A DNA stretch of 64,000 nucleotides from Isoetes taiwanensis (GCA_021234155.1 JAJEKV010000005.1:5871216-5935215); one strand, 5' to 3'. Numbered from the stretch's first letter, positions 10,791-22,642 are shown. Translations and numbers: made by a program. The notes: generated from the sequence alone by a model not told the origin.

Positions 10791-10904
10791 AACATAAATT
10801 AGATGACATCTTCAATGTGATAACCCTGAAGCTGTAAAAGTTCCATTAACATAAATTAGATGACATCTTCAATGTGATAACCCTGAAGCTGTAAAAGTTC
10901 CATA
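10791..10904. repeat. 57-bp tandem duplication
   Basis: ACATAAATTAGATGACATCT followed by TCAATGTGATAACC occurs at about 10793 and 10850, almost perfectly copied. It lies just 3' of the CPBP protease gene. Confidence 0.9.
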
Positions 10905-10938
10905 ACAAAATGTCAAAAAGCTATGCGACTAAGAAATT

Positions 10939-12889
10939 TCAGAGTAAAAAATCAGGAGAAAAGTTTACCCGAAGAAGAGTCAGCACAATGACCACCCCAG
11001 AATTCCATATTGAATGTATCAGTATAGGTGTCAAGAGGTTATGTGTTTGCGCATATGCAAATCCCATTACAAGACCTGTCACATCGTCACATCGTGTTGA
11101 AGCTCAATTGGTCAAACATTTAAACTTAGTGAATCAAAATTTATGAAACTTGAGGCTTGTACCTAGTGCAAACAATTGAGGAAACTCCCCTGGCGTTAGA
11201 TGTGCTAATGCAAATGCGCTTGCACTTAAGAAAACCGCTGCAGGAACAGGGAACCTAAGACCAGAGCAACTTTGTCAAAGCAGTAGGTGAGAGAAGACCT
11301 TTAGGGTCTATGACCAATCATGAAGGATAAAATATTTCCAAAGAGAAGGGGAGAGATACCACTTAGTTAGAGATGTCAATAAGAATCCTCGAAACACTGT
11401 TTCTTCCAGCACAGGTGCAAGAACTCCTGTCACAGCAATTAAGGATGCCGTGCTGCAAATTTTTGCGGTTAGAATCAGGAAGGAAACAGTTTCTCAACAA
11501 AAATCTTTGATTTAGAGCAATATGTTACCTGATTGGAGAAGCTCCAATGAGAGGAAGAAGTTGTACAAGGGCATCTGCTTCCTGAATCAAGAAATGAAGA
11601 ATCTAAGTAAGATTTTGCTTGGGCAACTAGAGATAATGTAGTCATTCCATTTATTTAATACTATCCTTCATTCTTCCTTGGAACAAATACCAGAGTCTTA
11701 TTAAAGAACTGACATATTGAGGACATTCTGATCATATTGCCTTAGATTTCACAAGGCTTCCTAAAGTCCCTCATATCATCAAGCTAGAAGTAAACCTCAC
11801 GGGCTTGTGGTTGTGAAGTCAAAGCTGCAGTGATGGTACTGGCCAGTGCAACTGCCGCACCTGAGCATAAAACTCCGATGCCTCCCCAAAGTAGCCACCC
11901 ACGTCTGATATCAAATGGTCTCTTCCAATCTAAAGAAAAATTGCAGCACATGCATTATTGTGAATGAAACCATGGCTCATGTTGACAGGTTTTTATGATA
12001 GGACATGTTTCCTCACCATAAATAAACAAATCAGAGGAAAATGGATCATAGTTTTTCACAACAATGGCAATGCTTGTAAGGCCCATAATGGTCTGCAAAC
12101 TGAAAGATGCTTTATCACTTGCCTTTTATTAGAAGATAACCATCATGATACTATTTAAGGAATTTTGCTGCTTACGATTGACCAATTAAGAGATAAATAG
12201 CTTGATCGTCAAAATCCATCATTTGCCTCCGCCCATACCCTAAATAAACTGACATCATTGAAACAGCAAGGCCTGTAGACAAAAAACTGCCAAATGCACC
12301 TAAATTAGCAACAATGTGGTCAAATATGATCATGTTACAAGGCAGAAGACAAAAGAATTGTTCTAATTTTTCAAAGAACTATACCTTAACACCCACAGAA
12401 ACATCCCAGAAAACAACACACCGCCATCCCATGGAACATCCCATCCTTCAAAGATCTTCTGCTCATCCTGGATATGAACTGTGAGTAGAACTATCTAATA
12501 ACATACTCTTTAGTTAAGCAAATTGACTTCATTAGTTCCTGAAATTGCATTGACAGCTAACGAGGTAATATCAAAATAGAAATAAATAGAATTACCTGTG
12601 GTATTAGCTTATGCCCAAGCTCCTCTTTGTCAGAATTTGGATCGAAAATCTCATCATCCCCAACATTTTCCTTGCCAGATCCCTTGATAGAGTAGCAGCT
12701 TTGGCCATCAGAACGAAGCAGCAAAGCAGCTTGGACATTGAGTTGCAATATGGGATGGAAGCGGGATATGTTTTTGGAAAGTGTTAGGGATGTGGGGATG
12801 TGGAGAGGTTTATAGGAACCGCGCCGGAGTTGAGGAAGAGTGTTTGTAGAATGTGAAAATTGCAAAGAAAGAAATGCTGCCATAGCCAT
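10939..12889 (-). CDS. Plastid-targeted CPBP-family (CAAX-protease-like) membrane metalloprotease
   Basis: Nine exons with consistent GT-AG phases rebuild 359 residues: 12889-12596, 12467-12385, 12286-12176, 12099-12017, 11929-11796, 11581-11529, 11452-11360, 11254-11163 and 11075-10939. The N-terminus (MAMAAFLSLQ...) is rich in Ser, Leu and Arg and poor in acidic residues for about 60 residues, as in plastid transit peptides. The CPBP/ABI domain carries its three motifs: EETVFR at 269-274, FALAH at 298-302 and HSIWN at 335-339, which in this family hold the metal site and catalytic Glu. Several hydrophobic stretches (about 105-185, 205-230, 255-345) are membrane spans. The pattern resembles plant CAAX amino-terminal protease proteins such as At1g14270. 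The substrate is unknown. All splice junctions keep frame, so the gene looks intact. Confidence 0.92.
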
Positions 12890-15030
12890 GGCTACTAAAA
12901 ATATAACGCTCTAAATATTCAGGCAAAGGTGTGCCCGGCGTTGCCGATCATACTTAGGGGTGTAAATTGCCCCTTACGGGTGCGGGGTGAGCAGTCAACA
13001 TATGCTATAAAATATGCGGCGGAGATGTATCCTGGAATAAGGGTGCTTTCCCATGGACGGACGGACCTGGATGAGGTCAAGCACAGGTCCAAAAGTAATC
13101 ATCGGGATTACTTTCCAAATGAGGTTCTTAACCTCAGGCACTCAAGTTCTTAGCTCATGGGAACGTCGGAATAGCAGATCAGACCTTCAGGAAACCTGGA
13201 GGTTTTATGCCCATGGGAAAGCACCCTAAGAACTCGCGTGAAATTGGCTTGGCTGTCTTTTGGATTGGAGCAACGGTTTGTGCGATATGGGATTCTACAA
13301 GGGACCTGCTCTTCGTTAGAGGTAATGTTCGCTGGCTGGCCATTACACGGGGTAAGGCCACCTGGCGACCCCGAGTAATGGCCAGCCAGCGAACATTTTC
13401 CCTCGAAATGTTAGGGCAGTCCAAATTTCGCATGTGCCACCCCCTTTTGTTCAATCTGGTGAGCACTAGCAGCCTGCCAAGTGGCACTAGCAGCCTGCCA
13501 AGTGGGACTAGAAAGTTATAAGGGTGATAATATAGAGAAATATGGCCTGCCCGAACATTTCTTAGAGATATTGCACTAGAGTATTTGCAATTATAGCAGT
13601 TTAAAATCACATGTTCCGTTCTCTCTCTTTTTGAACCTAGTATTTGGCTAAATTATCATCAATCTATCTGCTAAATTTGCAATCTGGATTAAAACTTTTG
13701 GCATATTTGAAAAGGCTAAAGAAATTAGAAGCTTGGAAAGGACGATCAATCTAGTTTTTTGTTTCTTTTGAAGCTCGAATAGGGATTTTTCTAGATCGTG
13801 ATTCAGGAAGGACGTATGCTCTAGTTCTGACCTTGCTAGATTCATCACAGGTAAGAGATTGCAGCAGCTCCTAAAATAATATATGACTAGAAATATCTGG
13901 CTGTTTGGGATTTCTAAATAAAGAGGTGTCATCAAACAACAAGACATCGTGAGCCCAAAAGATCTAAAAGGCAACTCATTTTACTCAGTTAAGGATGAGA
14001 CCATGACAAGAAGATGGTGTCACAAGGAGTCCTTCTAGAAGAAAGTCCGAATGCCGACATTCTTCGTCAAAATGCTTCAAATTTCAAAGGAAGAATGTCG
14101 TCTTTAAGAAGAAAACTGAAGCACATCTGGATTTTGTATATGTTGATGCACCACATATTTTGCCTTTTGTATATCAAATTGACAGTGAAGATACTGCCTC
14201 TGAGGTTAAATTGCCAGAAGTTTGGAACAAGAAGCCAAGTAACTTTTTATGAGATGCAGTAGTGCGACATTGTCTCATAAAGTGCAACGATTCCAAGTTA
14301 TGCCAGTACTGGAAAGATGGAAGGAGAGAGTTGGACCAAATGAGGTAACATTTGCAGGTATTCTTATTGAATTATATTGTACAGGCATTACAGACATAAT
14401 TATTCCAACTCTACTAATATATGGCCTTTGTAGAAGACATAAGATAATGCACATAAAAGATGACACAAATGAAAATCTAATCTCCAGAAATATATCTTCA
14501 TAGGTTTTGGAATCCGAAGTAACGGCGATGGTAGAGGATGTCCATGAAAGTCATCCTAGAATCGGGACGTTGGCAACGCCAAACAGAAAATTTCCAAGGC
14601 CGCCTCCCTCGAAAAAAACGAACGAAAAAGAAAAGACCCTAAAAGAAAATGTGGGACGTTTCCAACCGCCATCGACTTCTTTATTCTTCTCGACACTTCA
14701 TTTCTTTAGATCAAAACCCAACAGCATGTTGCATGTTGCGTGTTCATGTCAAATTTTTAGACATGTGGATAGGCTAGGCTTCAAGATAATGCGCCACTCG
14801 AGGTTAGGATGTTGCGCTAAAAAAAATTCAAGATAAAAAATAATCATATTAGCTCATTGGCTATATTGGTTAAAGTAGTCTTATTAGGACATCGAGTTAT
14901 TTTGGTAGAGGCTCAAGCCCTTGTATGTCATATTCTAAAATCTTGGGCGAAGCTGTTATAAAGGTTCGATATTTTCTTAAAACCTTAAGCGAACTCGTAT
15001 TTTATATTTCAAAATCATAGGCGTCTCCAA
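12890..15030. other. Non-coding region upstream of the CPBP gene
   Basis: No credible gene. It includes the promoter side of the CPBP gene, a fold-back hairpin at 13324-13397 and a 21-bp direct repeat (GTGGCACTAGCAGCCTGCCAA and a near copy) around 13470-13508. Short open frames here lack family motifs. Confidence 0.4.
13324..13397. repeat. Near-perfect 29-bp inverted repeat (hairpin)
   Basis: Arms 13324-13352 and 13369-13397 pair with one mismatch around a 16-base loop. The arm core is GTTCGCTGGCTGGCCATTAC. This could be a miniature transposon end-to-end pair or a foldback RNA; nothing else supports either. Confidence 0.8.
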
Positions 15031-15084
15031 TCATAAATGACCATAAGCAAAACGAGAGGTGCCCAAAGCCCCAACATACAATCT

Positions 15085-15729
15085 GGGCTGTAGGATCGAC
15101 GGATCCGACGACTGTGGTAGTCCATGGTGCACCTCGTTTAGAATATGTAGCACAACAACCACTTCCTTGATGAAAGAACCTAAAGTTATAGGATCTAGAT
15201 CAAACAAGAATTGAAGGTTGCTACAATTGATGCCATGTTTGTTCCTAAATTCTTCATATGTTGGACAATTCAGAAACACATGATGTTTGTCCTATTTATG
15301 TACCACTACTCCTTAACTGATAGACAGCTCAGCAGGTATAGAGAACTGTATTATTCTCATAAGATGCTGGCAGATCTTTATGGCACGCTCATTATTCTCA
15401 TGGGCAAAGAGGATATTCATCACCTCCTTATGGAAAATGGCACAGAATATGACAGTTACAAGTTTGGTACAACAGCATGTTTTTACTGGGTATACAACTC
15501 CATCTTTGATCAGATCATGCAATGACCATTTCCACATATTCCCATTATAACAGACCCTTTTTTGCAAACCAGACCTTATCCCTTCATTATGCTGAACAAT
15601 GCTTATGCTCAATTTTAAATCTTGCTCTTGGTTAACATTTTGCTTCAGTCCTTGCTTGCCAATTTTCTTTGTGCAGGGATTTTGGATTAACATGTGGCTG
15701 GCAGACAAGTCAAAGTCTACTTCCTGCAA
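15085..15729 (-). pseudogene. LINE C-terminal fragment
   Basis: On the minus strand a broken frame ends in HHVFLNCPTYEEFRNKHG, followed by a hydrophobic tail reading FIKEVVVVLHILNEV. This resembles the end of the LINE copy at 43150-43870 (HLVLHCPAYQNLRDLYG...), where a zinc-knuckle-like Cys/His motif closes the reverse-transcriptase ORF. Most of the element is missing and there are frame breaks. Confidence 0.5.
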
Positions 15730-15879
15730 ACTAAGGAGCTACAACAGTAATTCACTTGTTTTACAGTGAAATATATTAATGCTGCTAAATTTGATTTTTT
15801 CAAGTCTATTTCCCAACATATACACTATTACTATTGGTCACAACTTATTTGACTAAAACTGTAACTATTATTGTAGCTG

Positions 15880-15991
15880 GTTATTAGCTTCATGGATCTG
15901 CTCTCTTCTATTAGCAGATATATGTATGGCTTTTATTGGTTAATAGAAAAAACGCCTCTTACTTTCAAAAAAAAAAAAAAAAAAAAAAAAA
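15880..15991 (+). mobile_element. Probable LINE 3' tail with poly(A)
   Basis: AATAGAAAAAACGCCTCTTA is followed by a run of about 23 A (15967-15991). It abuts the left end of the long direct repeat, so the poly(A) marks the junction of two insertions. The style matches the tail of the LINE copy at 17854-18480. Confidence 0.45.
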
Positions 15992-17493
15992 TCCAATCCA
16001 CACTAGCCTAAGCCCAAAGCCCACTAGCCATGACATCTACTATGGTCAATCCCATATGTAGTATTATCAGCCCATACTTGGATCATGATTTGTGATGGCA
16101 CATACTATCTATGGGCTCAAGTATTTAGACAATAGCCCTAGACAACCATAAACCAGAGCCTTAGCAGTGCCTTGGAACCGAAAATATGTTTTAAAATGTT
16201 TAGCTTCACTAATAACCAAAATCTATGGTTATTCCAAATGAAGAACTAAAAGTCATATATTGATAGGACTATGCATGTAAGAATATTACCTTAGTTGTGT
16301 AATTTATTGAGGATCCTTATACAAGTTTAAAGTCTGTAAGTAGGATCCACCATTAGTAATTCATAAATCATTGTCCTTAGCAGAAACAAGGAATTATATT
16401 GGATAATCTAAGTCTCAATATTCAGCCTAGTTTACTCCCTTATGTAAGCATGTAAAATCAAACCCATGGTGATATTTAAAAACCGGTGGTTAAACCATTA
16501 GACCTTTATACATGGCAATTATCCTACCACATTATTCAGCTTTACATTGCAGGATATGCACCAACCCTTCAGTAAATGCAACGATTATGTATAAACTCAT
16601 TGCACATTATCATACCAAGTGCAGATATACAAGTACTAGTCTACATTCGTCTTACACAATAAACTAAGACCTGTCATAACCCTGATTCATTGCTAACAGC
16701 CAAAGTAATACATATTAGATACACCTTCAACATAAACCAGTATTTGGTTATGTGTGCATCCAATATCCGAAGCATCCAAAATAGCATTTAAGTTCTTAAA
16801 AGACATATGAAATACAGGCTAATGTATATGTTTAATAGTCAGGTCCCAGTATGCCATTCAAGGACAATACAGTCATAAACTAAAACAGACTTATAGCTAG
16901 AAGAGTATGTATGAAAACCAGCCAATGCATGAGGCCACTTCATTCAAAATATTTCAGAAAGGTATCCTCCAATATCAGTGAAAAAGTCAGTGTGTCTTCC
17001 CTTTTGCTGTAGTAGTATTTGATTCCATAACAGATTTCCATTTCCACTGCTAATGCTCCTTTTTCTTTAAACCCAAAGCCAGAAATGCACTTGAAAGCAA
17101 AAAAGCGACAATAAGAGTAGAAACCGGTACCTGCAGCCCAATCATTACAACATTAGCATTAAGATGGAAATGAGTGAGGGGCCAAAAGGTACATTAGGTT
17201 TCTCAGCTTATCGCTGGTCACCTATTGTAGCCTTTTTACCCCAAATCCATTCCTAGCAAAACAAATGAATACTATTGAAGACATATTCATGATAATCACT
17301 TTTTAAACTATAATAGGATCATGCCATGAACAAGATAAACGTATGTAGTAGATCAGCTGCTGTAAATCTAGATGTAACAAAGCAGATCACTACTAAGAGC
17401 AATGTTCATACAACTCATCATATAAGTTTGCCAAGCTACCCTGTTTAGCATCAGAGGCATTTAAACTTTAGAAAACATCATAAATTAAGTGAA

Positions 17494-17853
17494 TTAAACC
17501 TGAACGTCCTCGTTGTCATATTCAGATTCTTCTTCTTGTGTATCAGGGACATTGTTCCTGAAGCTGGACCCAGCCTGCCTAAGCCCATCACCATTCTGTC
17601 TATTCATGTAACTTTGCCTATGAGCCCCGGATCCCTGGTTGTTAAACCATGGGCGCTTGAACCCAGCTCCTCTACCGGATTCCATATTGGTAAATACTGC
17701 CTTATGGCTACCAAGACAAGCTTGAAATTCTGCAGCCAGCCGCTCTTCCTCTAAAGTGTCCTCCCCATCAGAACTAACAGGGTAACCATCGGAATCAAAC
17801 TCATCTTGCATTACAGATGCATTGCTTTTGAAGGCTTCATATTCGTGGCATTT
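17494..17853 (-). pseudogene. Acidic hypothetical ORF in direct repeat 1, cut by a LINE
   Basis: Encodes the same protein end as 24755-25156, from CHEYEAFKSNASV to ESEYDNEDVQV, but its 5' side is replaced by the LINE insertion at 17854. It is rich in Asp, Glu, Ser and Gly with an NNQGSGAHRQSYMNRQNGDG-type Gln/Asn/Gly stretch. No domain recognised. Confidence 0.55.
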
Positions 17854-18480
17854 TGGATATGGGTATGGGATAAGCTGCTTCACCCCAAAGTAGTAGTTTT
17901 GTGGTGGCAAGTGATCCATAGATGCCTCAGAGTCAACAGGTTAGTCCATAAAATGGATAATCGGATTTCAGAGCTCTGCCCTTTATGCCAGCAAAGGGTT
18001 GAGAGTATTGAGCATTGTTTTTTCTTGTGTGAGAGGCTTCGGCAGGCATGGTCTTGGTTGTTGACCCTTTTTGGCACGTCTCGATCTAGCCAGCAAATTT
18101 TGCTTGCTATCTATCCTGATGCTTGGCCCAAACAACGGAAACGAGCTTTTCATCTCGCATGTGGCTGGCTTTTATGGTCAATCTGGAAGAGAAGGAGGTT
18201 GTTTATCTTTAAGGGCATAGATACTGCAGATGAGGTTGTTCTTCAGTGGGCGCAAGATAAAATTGTTATGGCTTACAATTGTTCTTCTCTTGATCAAGAG
18301 AAGAAAGTACTGATCTGGCATACTTACCTTCAGATTCATTCTTTTGCATAGGCAGGTGGTTGTGCTCAGTTGGATCGGTTTGTCCACTGGGGTTATAATC
18401 CTGTCTTTGCATTTATGTTGCTCTGGTTTCTAGTTGGTGAATAAAGCTTGACGTCCTTCAAAAAAAAAAAAAAAAAAAAA
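17854..18480 (+). mobile_element. 5'-truncated LINE inserted in direct repeat 1
   Basis: The uninterrupted site survives in repeat copy 2 (GTGGCATTTATTCCCACCC near 25108), so the insertion boundaries are direct: 627 bp ending in about 20 A. The open frame reads DKLLHPKVVVLWWQVIHRCL, then CPLCQQRVESIEHCFFLC, the zinc-binding reverse-transcriptase-associated domain (zf-RVT) of plant L1-type LINEs, and stops at 18349-18351. AATAAAG lies about 20 bases before the tail. Any target duplication is only 3-4 bases (ATT). The insertion is younger than the duplication of the repeats. Confidence 0.9.
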
Positions 18481-19251
18481 ATTATTCCCACCCATATTTT
18501 CGTATCCTTTAAGATAAAACTGCACGTCTAGAATGCATCGAATGTAGCATCCAATCTACCATATCCTAGCTAAAGTTCAGAAACGATACTATGGGTTAAG
18601 TCTGAGTTTAAGGACTCACCCTAAATCCTGCGAATATCCTAATATAAGTGTCAGATGCTCAAACCCCAGGTCGCAGCCCTAGTACCCGGAATTGATGTCT
18701 CACATCTGTTTACCACCTACCAGTGCATCTACCCATGGTTACCTAGCCGCAGCCCAGCCTTGGTTCGTGTGGTAAGTCTCTACCACTCCAGAGCACGGCA
18801 CCCTAAGATCCGGTAGCGGCATTTCCTGGAGTAAAATCGAAAATTGCAAACCAGCATTCATAATGGAACATGGCATTTTAATTTGAGACTTCAATTTCGG
18901 CCAATGTTTCTACCCTATAGGAAGGTTAGACAACCTAATTCCACTCTAGGTACAAGTGAATAAGCCCCATGGCCATATTAATGTACACTAGGTCCACATA
19001 TACAATGTGTAGCAGCATTTAGATTCAATACATCACATTTAAACTTATCACCTACATGACAAGCATTAAAAAAAACCTACCTCCTACCGTAGGATAGGTG
19101 TGGCCCGATTATCATGACTGTGCTATAGGGAGGATGGACCCCTATCAGCACAGCTGGGGGTCCATCCCATATCCTATTAGATTTAGATTTACCCAAAACC
19201 AGGAGAAATGAGTGCATAGTTTATGTAAGATACAGAATTATAAAATGTACC
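18481..19251. other. End of direct repeat 1 and start of the internal region, no gene
   Basis: Up to 19073 this is repeat 1. From 19074 to 19251 lies the 3' untranslated stretch of the reverse-transcriptase ORF, including a small inverted repeat around GGATGGACCCC and GGGGGTCCATCC (19130-19165), a possible terminator-like hairpin. Confidence 0.4.
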
Positions 19252-20968
19252 TTATGTCAAAGCCGCCACTTCTTGTATTAGGATAGCTTTGTCAAACCTG
19301 AGACCAGGAAACACATTGTTTTTAACGTAGTTCGATACTTTCTTCTTTAAGCCATGGATATCAAATCCATTGTTGGTGAAGCACTGAATTAGCTCATTAA
19401 TGTCAGCAGCAGCCTTTATTGGACACGAATTGACATACATGTATGGTAAAATCCGGGACACAATCACGTTTCTAGCTTGTAGGTATGGTCTACAGCTATC
19501 AGCATGTACAAATTTTAGTGCCTGAAAGGGTAAAATGTCTCTCTTGTCATATCTAGTGGTTTTATAGACCCCACTACTATTGTTCACAATTTCAATGGAC
19601 AGATTAAAGAAGTTGACTTTGTATCCATGTGGATTGTCCAATCCATATCTTGTATGAAAAACTGTTTCCTCTTTTATCCCAAGTTTGCTCATATCATATA
19701 AGCTGATCTCTTCTATTGCATCACCTAATGTATCCTTCAAGAATTCCTTAATCACTGGACAATTAATGGCAAGAAGATCATCAATGTATCTAAAAATGTA
19801 TTTGAACATATTGATTTCCGTGTATCTGCCCAGAGCTGCCAAATTTTTAATAAAGTTTACCTCGAACCAAGCTAGGTACAGATTGCACCAGCTTGGGCTG
19901 CATGCAAACCCCATGGGAATGCCACATATTTGTTGCCAAGTTTTGTCCCCCATTGCAATAAAACAGTTGGTCAGGAGCCAATGATTGGCTTTGATAGTCC
20001 TGTGACCCCATTTTAGACCAGCATTTGCCCTTTGGATCAGTTTTAAACCATTTGGCCATGAAACCATCTTGGGTGCGTTTGATCCATAACTCATTCTTGT
20101 AGTGTATACTTTTCTGCCATTTCCACGCAGCTTTGATGACCATCTCAATGACCTTACATATACCATTATCCCCAAGCAATGGGATATTTTCATAACATCT
20201 TGTTATGTCCGCCACAAAAATGTTATGTATTCTCGCTGGTAAATTAATGATCACATCATAAGCAGAATTAATGACCCAGCTTGTATTAACTTTTCCGGGC
20301 ATTACGGTGTGTACATTAGCACTTAACATTTTGGCTATGTCTGGCCAGCTATTAAGAATATCATTGAGTCCTGCGGTCACAATTTGTGAAATTTCAGTGT
20401 AAATAGTATTGTGAGCATTAGTGATCCACCTATAGTCTTTCTTGTGTGCTTTGTACACCCCAAGTAGATAGGGTAGTCTTTCTGATTCAAAACCTATGTA
20501 TCCTATCATTCCTTGAATCTCTTCTTTGATTTTAGCTTGTATTTCTTTATGTGGGCTGAGGATGATCAGGAAATCATGGCTGTTAAGCCTTTGTAGCGCC
20601 ATGTCTCGAACATGTTTGGGACATATAAAAGCGGGATTATTGGTGGCCTTGTCCACTCCTGAGACATAGAAATTAGATGTCAGCCATTCTATGTTACAAA
20701 CCACGCACGGGTCCCTCAGTGCAAACTTTCTGGGGCCATCATTCTTGATAGCAATTTTAATTCTGCATGTGGCAATATCTACCACTCTCCCCTTGAAGGC
20801 AGCAATATCATCCTCGTTGATTTCTGGATATGAGTACTTATGTGCCTCAAAGAAAAGATCACACACTTTAGCAATCTCTTCTTCAAATTCTTTTAAAACT
20901 AGCACCCTATCTGGGATATGATTTAGACCTCTTTTGGACATGTTTCGCAGCATTTTGTTTCTGACCAT
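19252..20968 (-). pseudogene. Penelope-like reverse transcriptase, frameshifted
   Basis: Two overlapping frames (20968-19847 and 20193-19252) share one reverse transcriptase split by a shift near 20060. Motifs in order: VYKAHKKDYRWITNAHNT (like the KIHK...RPI block of Penelope-like elements), FVADITRCYENIPL with the first catalytic Asp, GIPMGFACSPSWCNLYLAWF, then FRYIDDLLAIN with the catalytic Asp pair, and a thumb-like tail to AILIQEVAALT. RYIDD and the D-x-x-x-x-YENIP pattern fit the Penelope/telomerase branch rather than LINE or LTR types. No GIY-YIG endonuclease is seen after it. The catalytic residues remain, so the damage seems limited. Confidence 0.75.
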
Positions 20969-21327
20969 GGTGATCTAGTTGTACGTACATGGCCAATACT
21001 TGGGTCCACAAAAAAGGCAATGTTAGGATTCATGCATGGGCATGGGACCTCAGCTTCTTGTGCAAAAACAAAGAAGGGTTTATAAAATTTGCCCCGTAGG
21101 TTCTCATAGTATTTCCAGCCAAACATGCTGCAGTCCATCATATCTTGACCAACTTCATTAAAGCATTCAATGGCCACCTTATGCATGATCCTAGGCAGGC
21201 AAATCTGGTCTTGTACTTTGGACATAAAAGTACAATGTATAATTTTCAGTTTACTTTTAGGCCTTTCGTCCACTAAAGACAGTCTCCTCTGGCAATTTTT
21301 GGTGATTACCTTAGACAGCTGCAACAT
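20923..21327 (-). CDS. Upstream ORF of the Penelope-like element
   Basis: A 134-residue frame that overlaps the reverse-transcriptase frame by about 45 bases in another phase, and is most likely the N-terminal part of the same protein cut by a frameshift. It contains CPCMNPNIAFFVDPSIGHVR and a Cys pair (CCETC) near its end. No domain recognised. Confidence 0.45.
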   Translation of the reverse strand: MLQLSKVITKNCQRRLSLVDERPKSKLKIIHCTFMSKVQDQICLPRIMHKVAIECFNEVGQDMMDCSMFGWKYYENLRGKFYKPFFVFAQEAEVPCPCMNPNIAFFVDPSIGHVRTTRSPWSETKCCETCPKEV

Positions 21328-21543
21328 AAATTCGTATTAAATAGGATTAGACTACTTTACTATGGTAACCTTCTGGCTTAACCACACCAAATGGTAGTGG
21401 ATTTAGGGCAGCCGAGTGGCATGGTCTGTAATTTCATGTTTGATCTCATATCAAGTATTTAGTCTACATTCCTAAGTAGGACATCATACATCATGCAACA
21501 GGCACGTATAAAAATATTGGATAGATCCATTCATACCTCAAGA

Positions 21544-22044
21544 TCATGCTGAGTAGTTGAGTTCCACTCCCCCAGAAGTATTCTTCACACGAGTGGCATT
21601 GTTTTTGTTCTTAGTGACAGAATGCCCAGCAGGGATTTGTGTGCCTATGTACTCGATAGATGTACTCTCCGATCCCACAGGAACTTCAGACGCTGGTCTG
21701 GTGATGATCCTTGGTGGTTTCGTGACTATACTCTGTCTGCTACATGCAGGGCTGACAGCTGGCTTTCCTGTTACTCTGTTGGTGTTGTTGCTGGCAGCCA
21801 TACCCATGTCCAATAGAAAGGTAACAGGTTTGATAGTTTTTTCGCAAATCTCCACCATCTTGCACTTGGTAAGATTCAGCTTCAAATCCGACCATGGATC
21901 CTCAGCCAATCGCATGGTCATGTGTATGAGAATCTCTCTTACTTCCAAGTATGACATAAATGCCATTATGCTTGTTTTAAGAGGTGATGAAACCTCTGAA
22001 TGATACCATCTGTGCAGCAACAGACATATTAGGGTATAAAACAT
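21544..22044 (-). CDS. Hypothetical ORF of the Penelope-like element (166 aa)
   Basis: Reads from a Met at 22044 to a stop at 21544. The second half is Ser/Thr/Pro-rich and basic (RQSIVTKPPRIITRPASEVP). The next frame upstream overlaps it, so one larger reading frame with a shift or an intron is likely. Not recognised. Confidence 0.35.
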   Translation of the reverse strand: MFYTLICLLLHRWYHSEVSSPLKTSIMAFMSYLEVREILIHMTMRLAEDPWSDLKLNLTKCKMVEICEKTIKPVTFLLDMGMAASNNTNRVTGKPAVSPACSRQSIVTKPPRIITRPASEVPVGSESTSIEYIGTQIPAGHSVTKNKNNATRVKNTSGGVELNYSA

Positions 22045-22603
22045 CCAAATGGTTCAGCATGTACCAGATTGCATGGTCAAGCCATGTCATATTATCTCCA
22101 CAGGTTGCTTTCTTGTTTTTCCTCCTATCTCTGTCTTCACAAATGCACTTGATATATGGGCATGAAGTCCTCCATATCCTTTTCAAATAGAAATCATTCC
22201 TGCCAATAGAGGGATACGCCATATGGCCTTTCTGACTGACATATATATACGTGCTCTTAGTGCAGGTCTTGTCAAAAAAACGAGTATCAATATTGCATTT
22301 GATTTCTTCCTTTTTGACGAACTTTTCCATCCTCATAGCTGCACTTGAGGCTGCAGAGACCTGGTCCTTAGTCAGGTCCCCAAGTAAGATCCATGTTTCT
22401 TTGCTAATAGGAGCCAGAGCCCCAAAATTCTTTGTCCTCCATATTCCCTGATTGCATAGAACAGCATGGTTTTCCACGAGCCTTTCAGGAATAATAGGGA
22501 AGTTCAGGCAGTTATTCAATGTGAATTCAAAGTTCTCATTGTCACCAATCCCATTTGAACCATTGTTGGTATTGAGACAGGCCATATCTTGTTCTGTTAA
22601 CAA
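21977..22603 (-). CDS. Hypothetical ORF of the Penelope-like element (208 aa)
   Basis: Starts MLTEQDMACLNTNNGSNG. It contains RFFDKTCTKSTYIYVSQKGH and a CPYIKCICEDRDRRKNKKATC Cys-rich basic patch. It lies upstream of and co-oriented with the reverse transcriptase. No domain recognised; a role as the nucleic-acid-binding part of the element is a guess. Confidence 0.4.
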   Translation of the reverse strand: MLTEQDMACLNTNNGSNGIGDNENFEFTLNNCLNFPIIPERLVENHAVLCNQGIWRTKNFGALAPISKETWILLGDLTKDQVSAASSAAMRMEKFVKKEEIKCNIDTRFFDKTCTKSTYIYVSQKGHMAYPSIGRNDFYLKRIWRTSCPYIKCICEDRDRRKNKKATCGDNMTWLDHAIWYMLNHLDVLYPNMSVAAQMVSFRGFITS

Positions 22604-22642
22604 AGCATCAAAAGGGTCGTCTTCACTGGCAGTGTTGCTATA

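Larger units (their letters stand above)
8141..10938. other. Non-coding region with short tandem duplications and one possible promoter
   Basis: No convincing exon was found. ATTATAAATAGGGGCAG at about 8525-8541 looks like a plus-strand TATA box. The region contains tandem duplications listed separately, including 30 bp at 8979 and 31 bp at 9471. An ATATATATATA run is at ~8911-8922. Confidence 0.4.
15992..19073 (-). repeat. Long direct repeat copy 1 of the Penelope-like element
   Basis: Starts CCAATCCACACTAGCCTAAG and ends ACATGACAAGCATTAA. It is nearly identical to 23207-25702 over about 2.45 kb, apart from a 627-bp LINE insertion (17854-18480) and a ~40-base indel near 17352 (extra bases at about 24575-24615 in copy 2). 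The repeats flank the reverse-transcriptase region in the same orientation, as in the pseudo-LTRs of tandemly arranged Penelope-like elements. It contains an acidic open frame on the minus strand. Confidence 0.85.

Noticed and set aside
21557-22003. Plus-strand 148-residue open frame
   Set aside because: It is the complement of the better-supported minus-strand ORF of the Penelope-like element.
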